Below are positions 9,591-19,373 of a stretch of 64,000 nucleotides of DNA, in pieces. The stretch comes from Lepiota brunneoincarnata. Its lineage: Eukaryota > Basidiomycota > Agaricomycetes > Agaricales > Agaricaceae. The stretch covers positions 1,847,949 through 1,911,948 of the forward strand of contig JAEBUN010000006.1 of the NCBI GenBank assembly GCA_023014365.1, read 5' to 3'. The notes under the pieces are model-generated. The model was given only the letters and a program-made list of their open reading frames with translations, was not told the DNA's origin and made no database searches. The translations under genes were made by a program, and so were the position numbers. Positions within the stretch are counted from its first letter, which is position 1, and the number at the start of each line of letters is the position of its first letter.

Positions 9591-10160
9591 TTCCAGACTT
9601 CTACCAAGTACATACCTGAGCAGGGAGAAACCTTAGAGAATCAAGTAAGGTTTCTCTGAGCTCACCTACACTACTTATACTACCTGCCGTAAGGTCCAAG
9701 TTGAGTAATCTACTCTACATAAATGGCCATGAGGTGTCAGGGATGCCTAAAGTAAGTATAGTCAGGAATAGGCTTAGGATAGGGTCATGCACACCAGTAA
9801 GGGTTCACATCTGCATTGGAGGGGTGTAGGAGAGAATTCCAAGTACTGGGGTGTCAGGGGACAGATTTCCAGGCCCAGGGGGGCTGGAAATTGGATTTCT
9901 GAGCATTGGGAGGCTGGAAATTGGAATTCCAAATCTGCAGTTGTGAGCAATGACCTGGAGTTCCCCTTACACCTATGAGATACTATATACTTGTTATAGG
10001 TATTAGGTATAAGGGGACTAGTGTTATGTGCACCCCCTTATGCAAGGTATGTCTAGGGGTCTGTGGTTGGATGTCCCAGCTCAGCCTCTCTAGCCGATGT
10101 CCAATGCCTAAGCCCAGCCTCAGCCTTCGGCCACCCCCATCCCTGAGTCTGATCTGCATA
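9591..10160. other. Noncoding region upstream of gag
   Basis: Probably the 5' LTR/leader of the decayed minus-strand element. An 11-bp perfect hairpin (GAGAAACCTTA at 9625-9635, inverse at 9646-9656) and a further direct copy at 9573-9583 are present. A palindrome-like AT-rich tract lies near 9976-10005. No gene seen. Confidence 0.4.
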
Positions 10161-10405
10161 TGACTAATGTTGTTTGTATATTGTTTGTGTACATTATATT
10201 CTAGTAGCTACATAGTGTTTGGCTATCTGGTCTGTGCGCAGACCTCCATGTATATAAGTAGTGTGGGTGTCAATTGTATTCACCACCCAAATATCAACTT
10301 AGTTCCAGTGCTCTTATTTCCCCTAACATTAGGGCTATTCTACTATCCTGTACAGCTTTTGCTATGATGCACATCCTGGCTGATGGTATCCTGCTACTAT
10401 TCTTA
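10161..10405 (-). repeat. LTR-like segment of a second acidic-ORF element
   Basis: Its minus-strand start near 10405-10370 (CCATCAGCCAGGATGTGCATCAT core, 10370-10395) matches the 3' end of the plus-strand element at about 2960-2990. This shows that both fragments belong to one LTR family. A TATA-like CTTATATACATGG lies near 10249-10261 on the minus strand. The low-coordinate boundary is not resolved. Confidence 0.5.
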
Positions 10406-10474
10406 TCTTACAATAAGTCACTATTCTTGTTCTCCATTCCACTGTTGTGCAATGTTCCATCACTTTCTTCTGAC

Positions 10475-10822
10475 TCATACATATTCTCCTTCTCCCAATC
10501 CTATCTCCATGGCTTTCTCTCCATTGCTGCTATCTGCTCTCTCAGTGTCTCCATCTGTATTGGAGGTCAGATCTGTCAGTTTGTCATTATCTCCTTCTTC
10601 CTCAGGGTACTCCACGATATCTTCCAGGGTTATCTCCATTCCTGCATCTCTCACCAAGTCCTGCATGGTGTGGTAGTATTCTTCTTCTTCATCCCTGTAT
10701 TCCTGTGCCTGTAGTTGGTCCATGATTTTCTGTATCCACCTTGTGTAGTTGAAGACTAACTCCAACTCCTCCTTATCTGGACTGTTCATAACAGGGAGTA
10801 GAGCAGAAATTGAAGTGGGCAA
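10475..10822 (-). CDS. Second copy of the acidic retrotransposon protein
   Basis: 115 codons. The core matches the ORF at 2473-2946: MNSPDKEELEL, NYTRWIQK, DQLQAQEY, EYYHTMQDL, GMEITLEDIVEYPEEEGDN. Most differences are conservative, and the nucleotide sequences have diverged more. The usual upstream partners (integrase, zinc-knuckle ORF) are absent at higher coordinates, so this is a truncated 3' element end. It ends earlier than its relative, in GEGEYV. Confidence 0.6.
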   Translation of the reverse strand: MPTSISALLPVMNSPDKEELELVFNYTRWIQKIMDQLQAQEYRDEEEEYYHTMQDLVRDAGMEITLEDIVEYPEEEGDNDKLTDLTSNTDGDTERADSSNGEKAMEIGLGEGEYV

Positions 10823-11097
10823 GTGTTTGAGTGGAACTATTCATTGATTAGTAATTATTCTCTCATTCAACTTATCCAGATTATCTGGACAATCCTATCT
10901 GGATGCATGGCTACAGACTGAATTGGATTAATCCAACTAGCTATGTCTTTGTACCAGTAGTTCATGTACCTCAACACCAGCTATAGTAAGATGAATCTCC
11001 AAATGCAGGAATAGATTTTTGCTAGCATAATTGCCAACCTATATAGTCATTCTTTCATAACAGCCCTATCCTGGCCAGTGGCACCTGTACCCCAATA
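10823..11097. other. AT-rich noncoding junction between transposon and host gene
   Basis: No ORF or RNA gene recognised. It should contain the boundary between the truncated LTR element and the 3' flank of the gene at 11098-12258. Confidence 0.4.
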
Positions 11098-12258
11098 TTA
11101 CTCATCCATGTCACTGTCATCTTTAGTAGGCTCTTCCTTTGGGTTCTGGAAGCTATGCAGGTGCTGTTCAATGCTGAACTTTGATTTTGGGGAGAGAGTA
11201 AACCTGAGGAACTCAAGCTTGTGCCAGTCATCCAGTTGGGGAGAAGCATTGAGCCAGGCCCGGCCAACGCCTTCCAGGACGAATTGTGGAGTGACCACAT
11301 TGCCATAAGCCCTGAGTCAAAGCTCCAGCAACGCCTATTGAAGATGGGAAGGTGCTGAAATTGAATGTGATTAGGTTGGGGCAGACAGCCAGCAGTTGTA
11401 AGGCATATTAAGTGCTAGTATCCGTCAGCGAAAGTCCCCCGGGTTGGCCCCATGGGAATTGTAGAGGGACTTCATCAATCTCTCCTCCGTCGATGGATAG
11501 TACTCGGAGCCGGAGGCTATAGCGAAGAAGGAAGTAATCTTGAACTTCTGATCTGCCTTTACCCCAAACCGGACCGAGTGCTTCAAGCTGAGCGATCTCG
11601 ACATCTTCTGTGCTAAACTTGAAAAAAGGTGGCTCACAGTGACATTCCTGCCACTGAGCTCCGGCCCCTGTCCGTTCGCAAAGACTTCAATTTCCCCAGA
11701 TTTTCGGTGAGAATGACTCAAGATCACGTCCACGCCGGCATCGGAAGCAGGCGCTAGGTCGGAACCGTGAATAGACAGACCAGCTGGTCTGTCCGCGAGG
11801 ACGTTGACTTTTTGTGAAGGCCGATAGCGGTCCACCGCTGGGGAGAAGAACTTAGCGTTCGGTACCAGTGGGAGCAAACACTACCAAGCCAAAATAGGGC
11901 GGGTGTATCTGAGATTCGCTTAGCGTGGCTGAATGTCGCTGTTACAAGGACGTGTAGCGAATTAGAAAACGCGGGTGAGGGTTTCGGCAGGCAGTCGGAA
12001 GAACGATGGAAGACTGGATTATGTTCAGGCGTTGAAGAAGTGTGGCCCGTCTGGCATTGAGTTCTCGTGTTTTAATGTCGAGGGATGCCACTCGGGAAAT
12101 GAAATGGTCAGCTTCTCCCTGTCGTTGTCATTGTCCGGCAGTGTGGGATGGAGAATCAAGCTCCGCAGCCTTGACTCTGTTTCTAGTTCCGCAGCTTGGT
12201 TGTAGGCTAAATATTCACGGACGTTTGCGAGGAGATTTATGTAAGGTGATGGATTCAT
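11098..12258 (-). CDS. Unidentified multi-exon host protein
   Basis: I do not recognise this protein. Three minus-strand segments look coding. The first runs from a Met at 12258 (MNPSPYINLLANVREYL) to about 12028. The second is 11877-11425, with a block around VDVILSHSHRKSGEIEVFANG and a basic NVTVSHLFSSLAQKMSRS segment. The last is 11298-11098, ending in an acidic PTKDDSDMDE tail. The joins are unresolved: an intron or a frame shift is needed after about 12028, and another between 11425 and 11300. It lies downstream of the SNX3 gene on the same strand, with the transposon nest beginning just past its stop. Confidence 0.4.
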
Positions 12259-12415
12259 GGAGTGGGAAGCGAGGGAGGATCTTCTTTGGGTGTAGGCCTC
12301 GATGAAACAAGTTCATATCGTGGGGATGTATGCGGGTTCTCTGGTGGGTAAGGGAGAGATTAAGAAAGCACCGATGAATTGATGGTACAGAAGTACAGAG
12401 AAGTATGAAACCATG

Positions 12416-13082
12416 TTAGACCCACTGCGACTTATCCCAAGCAGGATCCTGCAAGGAAGGCACAAAGGACTTTACTGCCGGTCTTGTAGAGGAGTCAGTA
12501 AAGGAAAGATAGCGAGGTGACGACACACCTGAAGAAGGGGATGGCCAGCAACAATACTCAAGAAACGCTCAAGGCCCTCCCTTCTGCTCTCGATGACCTC
12601 GTCCGAGAAGCGGTTGGTAAATACCTTGCCGGGGAGAGGGGGGATGTTAACGCGAGTTGATTCGTGCTCGAAGGATATCGCGGAAGGCCTCAAAGTCGGA
12701 GTAGCGGCGGCGGACGAACGGAATGACGTAGCTTGAATGCGGGAATATTGGTCTGCGGAATCCATAAGCTTGCAGGCGCACAGGATAACAGCGCTGGTAC
12801 CTTGCATACAATCTCGTAGTCTGTGTACATCTTGCGTCCAAAGCCTATAGGAAAACTGAATAGTGGAAGACTAAGAAAAGGCGGATACATACCATGCGTC
12901 TGGGGATTCCTGACCTCGATCTCGAGGAAGCTCTCCGGGACGCTGTACATCTCTTCGATCTGCAAAGACATGTAACAGGGCGCACGAGAAGGAAACAGAG
13001 CACCTACTGTCTGCTCTCTGCCAGCGAGGAGACTCTCCTCGAAGGCACTGCTGCGCGCGAAGGGCGACACTGTGCTCGACAT
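12416..13082 (-). CDS. SNX3: Sorting nexin-3 / Grd19-type PX protein (three apparent frame shifts)
   Basis: SNX3 is a small PX-domain protein that binds PI3P on early endosomes and works with retromer in cargo recycling. Four exons follow from introns at 12845-12892, 12753-12800 and 12483-12528. The translation shows [53 protein letters not shown] (PI3P-binding RRYSDF), PPLPGKV and [17 protein letters not shown]. The end is [19 protein letters not shown]. One extra base is needed at about 12716-12720, 12670 and 12452. Conservation around each is so high that assembly error or very recent inactivation is likely. It is divergent from the gene at 13197, with 114 bp between starts. Confidence 0.88.
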
Positions 13083-13196
13083 AGTAGAAAACCCACAACC
13101 AATCCGGTGGCTGTGTCCCTCCTGTCGTGGGTAGTCACGTGTCGCTTAATTACCGCCCTGGGAGATCTCCGTCCTCTCTCCCCACCGTCGATCACG

Positions 13197-14964
13197 ATGC
13201 CCGACTCTCTCGCCGGTCGTCTCAGGAATATTCTCAAAAAATCGGAGAGCACGCCCGCAGTCACAGAGGCCTCTGCACAGGCCACACCTTCAGAGACCAT
13301 CCCCGAGGAACCAGCCTCACTCGCCCTCCGCATTCAGAGTCTTATTGACCACCTCCCTGTGCCAACCAAACCCACCCATACCAACAACCCAAAGCCTCCA
13401 CAGCGCGATAGGAATGGCAGACCGATCCAACCTGCTGCACCCATAAAGGACTCCAAACTCGTTGCCATCCTCAACAGCGCCACTATCATGAACGGCTCTC
13501 GGGCTGGCCGTCCCAGCATCTGGAGCGTACTTGAAGGCTTGGGGGCACCGAGACACGAAGGAAATGATCCCGAAAACGCTCCCCAAGACAATGGCGACGA
13601 AATTTCGGACATTTTCACCGACTCCTCCAGCGTCATGGTCTACTCTCCTCTCTTACCCACCCGCGATTCTCTCGTCGAACTTGCAGATTCTGAAGTCATC
13701 GCGGAGGAGGGCCAGGTAGATGAACTCCAATGTGTTCCAGAGCCCCCCATTCCAGGCTGGACATGGGCCGGCGTCCTACCTTCCCTGACCTCGTGGTTCC
13801 CACAGGCACCTCCCCCACCTCTCGCTGACGAGAACGGCCGACCCCTCACCCCTAGAACGCGTGAGCGACGACTACGTGCTCAAGCTACTCGTGTGTGGGT
13901 CCCATCCAAAGAAAAGCTATCTATTCAAACCATGTGGTGGGGCTATCGCATGTTCGTCGTTTTTTTCTCTCTCGCGCACCGTACTGATAACTCTCTAGGT
14001 TTCTTCCTCCTGCCGTCATGGATATCCTCGACGACAAACAGCTTGAAGCTGCAAAGCGTGCAGCCATGATTACTACCGCACTCTCGTGGTTCTTCAACAA
14101 CATTCCCGTCAACTCGTTCCCTCTACCCATCCGTCCCACTCTCCTTCTCCTCCAGCGCCTCGCACCTTACCTCGGCTACATCGGTACCTTTATTTCATGG
14201 AGCTGGAGTACGATTAAGAGCTACGACACGGGATTCGGCGTCATCCTCACTGCAACATGGTTGCTCCCTGTTGCCCTCATCCCTGGCACTTGGAACTGAG
14301 CGTGACTGGCCAATAACGCCCCCGACTACCTCAGTCCCCCTCCCTTCCGAACCAGAACCACCAGCATCTTCGCCGGGACCACCCCCGCCATCCGACCAAA
14401 TTCCTTCCTCTCCAGTACCAACGCCCACTCCGGCACCACCGCCGGAGCCAAAGTCACCCCCAACAGAACCCATCTCGCCCCCACCGCCACCTTCCATCCC
14501 CTATTGCCTCCCCTGCTACATCTTTCGCAATCGCCCCAAGTTCGCCTTCTTCTCCCTTCCCTCCCAGCACCCAAGTCTCCCAAGCGCATTCGCACGAGCC
14601 TTGCAAGTCTTGTTGCAAAGTCGCCCATCATCCGCGTTCATCAGATAGCCAAGACTAAATCTAGCCCCCCTATCCGCCTCCCCCGAAGTCAAACCCCAAG
14701 CCAATGGCTTCCCTTACCCCAAACCCTTCGCCAGCGAATCCTATGGTACCCCCATCCCCGATCGCAGAAGAAATGGTGCCTTCGCCACCCGCAAATCCCA
14801 ATGACCTTCGACTGTTACAGAGTCCGATATGGCAGTGTTCGCCGTTGCCCCCAGAACACGCCCGGCATCCTGCCCTGCCGCCTGAGACGGAGGAGACATC
14901 GACGAAAGAGGAGCGGAGACGGCGGAAAGGGATCAAAAAGGGGTTTTTCAAGGTCCGACGGTAA
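13197..14964 (+). CDS. Proline-rich protein with two hydrophobic segments, unknown function
   Basis: Exon 1 (13197-13951) encodes a Ser/Pro-rich region beginning MPDSLAGRLRNILKKSE, with a Trp-rich PGWTWAGVLPSLTSWFPQ patch. A 47-nt intron (13952-13998, branch CTGAT) precedes exon 2, which gives FLPPAVMDILDDKQL. Two hydrophobic helices follow (TTALSWFFNNIP and GVILTATWLLPVALIPG), so a membrane protein is possible. The frame hits TGA at 14297-14299. Removing one base there continues into ERDWPITPPTTSVP and a long Pro-rich tail. The tail probably ends at 14964 in a basic KEERRRRKGIKKGFFKVRR, with more shifts. I do not recognise a family. It is divergent from SNX3. Confidence 0.5.
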
Positions 14965-15583
14965 CTAACTGTGATTCTGCTTTGTTGGTTTCAACGAAAT
15001 GACGCATTCACGACTCTGGATCATGACTATCACGACTATGGCACGATTATTCTAAGCCTTTTATCGTATTTTTCCCCTCCATATATCTGTTTACTGCTTC
15101 GCTCTTTTTTTTTAACGTTGGGTTATCGCGGTAGAGGTCTTCATGGACACAGAGATCCCTCGGATTATATTCATCATCTATGCTGAAATGTTTTTAAGAG
15201 TTCAAAATAACCATTCTTTGATTATTGGACTGGCTCACTCGGTAATCCCCCCCAAGGCCCCGTTGCTTCTCTGACTTGAGTTTATGGCAATCACTTAAAA
15301 TATGTACACCTCAGCCCAACAGCACTTAGAGCTTCGCCTTGAGACAAAGGACAGCGTTGCACCACCGACGTACATGCATGGTTGCCTAGGATCGAATATC
15401 AAACATACTGAATAACTAAACACCAAGGGGGGAACAGCTTTGTCCACAAGGAATCTGAGGGAATGACCAGTGCGCGATGGTATGATTGAAAGGGTATAGA
15501 TAGCATAAAGCATACAGTTGACAGTAAAGGAATGCGGGTAGTGTAGAATCAGTCTAGACTCGGATGGTGGCTATCATACAAAG
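14965..15583. other. Intergenic, nothing recognised
   Basis: Pyrimidine-rich 3' flank followed by anonymous sequence. No ORF or RNA gene with support. Confidence 0.4.
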
Positions 15584-18430
15584 AATATGTAAGTGTAGGC
15601 TCGAGGAAGGAGCCAAACCAACTGTCTAATAAAGGTATAGGGAGCGGTGAACGGGCTGTGGGTGGCCAGGCCAAGGGCAAGCACTGTTCATGCGATCAAC
15701 ATTCAATAATGCAGGGAGGCACACCGGCGGAGATCTTCAACATGTACTGGCTTCCCCTAGCAGCGGCGCGGCCGTCTGTGTGGTTGCAGTATGGACCGAC
15801 GACGTGCTTAACTCCAACTCGATATTGGCGGCATCCTCCATAGCCTCAGAGTCGGCACCGGTTCGTGTAACACAAGTTGCCGTTGTCGTCTCACCCTCAC
15901 GCGATGCGAATCTGATGGTAGGATATGCGCCGAAGTCCCAATGAACCGTCGTGTTCCATGGAGAGTCGCCCCTTCGTGTTCCAGAACTCGGACTATTATG
16001 GAATGCGTCACAGAGGTTGAGAATTAACCGGGAGCCCATAATGGTGCTCGTGGCATAGGCAAAGCAGGACACTGGAAGCATAGAAAAGGTTGACTAGAAT
16101 GTTGGTTATAGGTTAGATTCCATCGTAGGATTCGGATAAGGCAGTGGGGGTAGCAGTACCTCTGAAGTCGCCCAGATCACGGTGGTCGCGAAATATGCAG
16201 CAAATACACTGCAACCCTGATTGTCAACTCGGAGATACACGAAGGGAAATGGGAATACGTACAAGAAGAAATAGCTAAGATTGTCCCGCAAGAGGATGAC
16301 GACCAGCGTAGGAGCAAAGGATATGCGCCATCCTTCTTTAGGTAGACTGCGCCAGTTCTTGAATACCATCCTCACGGCCAAGACAAACAAGACCGCATCA
16401 AAAATTAGCATAGGAACCCAGAACGCGAAAATGTAGGATGGGAATCCAACAATAGCGCATTGAAAGGTACCAGGGATCGGCTCAGCGGTAACTGCCATAC
16501 AAGAGATAAGGCGAAACACAAGAGGGTGCGGAATGTAGAGCTCACTTTCTATTCCCTTCACCACAAAGTACCCGATCGTCGCTAGACTAATGACCTCGCC
16601 GATGAAAACAGCAGAAAGGAATCGGGACAACTGTTTGTTGTTGTACAGAGCCTGTATCCGAAACTGCATGATAACTGGGGGAGTATTAAGATGAAGCAAC
16701 AAGCTGGAGACCCCGATAAGCTGCGACATACGTTGCATCGTCCATGTAGACAATGAAGCCTCTCCTATCAAGGCACGAATACTCCAAACGCCTGCACAGG
16801 GGGAATCAGAAACAAGGGTGAAGTGGTTATAGGACGCGTACAGCTGTGTGACCAGATAATTTCCCCGTATTATTCAGCCAAGGATCCTAACTAACAGAGA
16901 GGAATCACATACAACTAAACAAAAAGTAAGAATCTGGTAACCTGAGGAGTCAGGAGACCTTCCTTACCCCACGTGCTGGATTTGTGTTCAAGTAGACTGA
17001 TACACTGGATGCTCAGACTACATCTTGACTTGGATATCAGCCAACTCACCAAACGTTTCCCAGCTAGTGCGAACCAAGTACTATTGATAGCCTCTTGTAC
17101 CCCACTGAAGCACTTAGTCACTCACAAAAGAAGTAGGTCTCCGATGTATCGACACTAGGGCCTTCGTGAATACATGATCCAACCTGCAGAACCACACACC
17201 AGTCATACCATGAGGTAGAGTGCCTTCGATTTCGACCACCGCTTCTTCTGTACTGGAGTTTCAGCATCCTAGTATCTTCTCGTTGCATTGACATTACCCA
17301 TATCAGCTCCACCTACCCATCAGAAATGTCAGATCCAAGCGCATAAACGCAGAAACCGGATGCTTACCTCTCTGTCGAAGGTGATAACTGCATTTATATA
17401 GTATCAATGGTTCTTTTGAGCGCAGGGTATAACACTCACAGTGGTCGTAACATACGACGATGAAAGCCGCAACTAGTGTAACCAGAGCATTAGCAATCTC
17501 TACCAGTGACCACTGAGGTAGCGCATCGCCCCACGTTGGTAGTAATTGGCAGTTCGCATCATGTGAAGGGTAGAGACAGCAGTTTCGGTATTGTTGTGAG
17601 TTAAACGCTGAGACATCGTAGAGGAGCAAGAAAGTGTATGGATGGAGAGCCGACGAGCAGTGAGGAAGGACTGGCATGTGTAAGGCAAGGTATAAATTGG
17701 CAGCTCCAGGGTCCATGCCGACACAGTTATTGCGGGCGTCAAGCCTATTTAATTGGGGCTGCTTCCTTGAATGATCAAATACAATGCGGGAGTGCATACA
17801 CCGTCAAAGAGGGAAAAAGAAAACAACGAAATAATCCTGCTCAATATAATTCTGTAGTTGTTGAGGACCACTACCTTCTACAGCGCGCGCCGGTCCGGCC
17901 TGCGGGGCTTTCGAGAGATAATGCATATAATCAAGACGTGTATGTGGTGGCACTGTGAGACGCTCTCCTAGGATCGCCAACCCAAATCAATTCTTCGAAC
18001 AGCATCTAGACCCGGTGGAGATACTGGAAGCTCTGCAAGTTTAGTAAAGTAGGCCGGCCCGGGGCACTGGCCTTCACATCTGACGACCAACTTCAATTGG
18101 ACCCTTCAAGATCGTCGAACACGCAAAATGTTGATAGACCACCAGCAGTGGATGGTGCGACAAGGCACAAGATCCGTCCGAATACGGTTTGTCGCCTGGC
18201 GAGGTTCCTTAGTATCAGTTCCTGGACCGAAGCCACTACAAGAGCGACAGAACCCTCACAGCAGCGCCAAACAAATCCGCACAACCAACAGTACCATGTG
18301 CTCCTTGGGAATTATTGTTGCTGATTATGCAGGTTTCTTCGAAGCCGCTGTGGATCATAGGCAATCTCCCGCATGTTGGGATGATGTTGCTAACCCCGAA
18401 CTCAACATCCCTGAGATGGTGAAATTTTAA
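15584..18430. repeat. Copy A of a ~2.9-kb diverged direct duplication
   Basis: Sequence from about 15584 to 18430 aligns by eye with about 19208 to 22090. Shared blocks lie in the gene, in its 3' flank (GGAGCCAAACCA) and in its 5' flank (GGATCATAGGCAAT). The offset is about 3.62 kb at the low-coordinate end and about 3.70 kb at the other. The copies are clearly diverged, so the duplication is not recent. Confidence 0.7.
15737..17616 (-). CDS. DUF6533-family multi-pass membrane protein, copy A
   Basis: Fungal DUF6533 proteins are serpentine membrane proteins of unknown function. The start at 17616 gives MSQRLTHNNTETAV..TANYYQ. Short introns then join LAAFIVVCYDH, FITFDRE, VELIW and KKRWSKSKALYLM, the family's N-terminal signature (YDyllTFdREVelIW). 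Further exons hold the QFRIQALYNNKQLSRF motif. Several transmembrane helices follow (FLSAVFIGEVISLATIGYF, YIFAFWVPMLIFDAVLFVL, FAAYFATTVIWATSEVLL). The soluble tail is SRLILNLCDAFHN plus a Thr-rich end at 15737. Exons around TM3 (16790-17100) are not confidently joined. A paralogue lies at 19374-21225. Confidence 0.65.
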
Positions 18431-19373
18431 CCCCTCAAAATTCGTAATCGCGATGCTGTATGAAATTAACGAGTGCGACTATGTAGTTGAGATATATTTG
18501 GGGGTTCAATATACTGTCAGTAGGTTGGTAGGTCGGACGTCACATCAGTCACTTCGTTCTCACCAGCAAACTTCAAACTCCGACATTGATAGAGTGACAG
18601 AAAGTGACATTCGTCCACTTTGCTGTTCTTCATACCCCCTCTGTTTCTTGGCTTCAAAATACCCGGAAAACGTATAGAACAAGTAAGAGGAGTGTAAGGA
18701 TGGTCACAGCAGCCGCGTAACCGTTACACCAAAAGGAACATAACAGAACACGTTAGGTGTTCTGTTACCGAGCTGTATATATGTACAGTAGAGGGACTGT
18801 AGTAAGCCCAGGCTTACAAGGAGATATCTACCAAGAATTATGACGATTGAGCCAGTACAGAGCAAGATAAAACTGTTCGTCCGAGCTTGTCGCCCATCCG
18901 ACCTTACCAACCTACGACAGTAAGCCGTTCTTTAGTTGTTAGACAAGTGACTCGTCCAAGGTCCAGGTGTCCCGTTGTTTGCCAGACTCGGGCTTTACCG
19001 CAATCACCTAAAGCATGAACGTTCACGAACACCTCGGTCCTGGAGAAGCTTCATTCTGAACCAAAGAACGACGTTGCATTGCCGGCATCCGTTGAAGCCT
19101 AGTGCTACAATAGTCAATGATTATAAGGCTAGATAGTACGGCACATGGAGCTTATGGTAAGGAAGTGAGTGGGAGCGGATTAGAATTCACAATATTGGTT
19201 ATCGTGAAGGAGAACGCGTAAGTGTAACCTCGAGGGAGGAGCCAAACCAGCTATCTAATAGATGTATTGGGAGCAGTGAATATGTTATGGGCAGCCGAAC
19301 CAGGCACACACCCCATTCATGCGTTCGATGCTTAACAACACACCGAAGCCACAATGCACACCAGCCGAGGTGT
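17617..19373. other. Intergenic spacer between the duplicated genes
   Basis: 17617-18430 is the 5' flank of copy A and is repeated upstream of copy B. 18431-19207 is unique spacer. 19208-19373 repeats the 3' flank of copy A. No additional gene recognised. Confidence 0.4.

Larger units (their letters stand above)
3375..9600 (-). mobile_element. Decayed Ty3/gypsy retrotransposon with nested insertions
   Basis: On the minus strand the order is gag (9590 to 8668, resuming 6980 to 6463), retropepsin (6262-5939), reverse transcriptase (5736 to 4721) and RNase H (4063 to 3375). The integrase is missing. The reading frame is broken by stops and by two insertions, at 4064-4720 and 6981-8667. Coding similarity resumes on both sides of each insertion, which shows that they landed in a once-continuous element. 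Confidence 0.8.
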
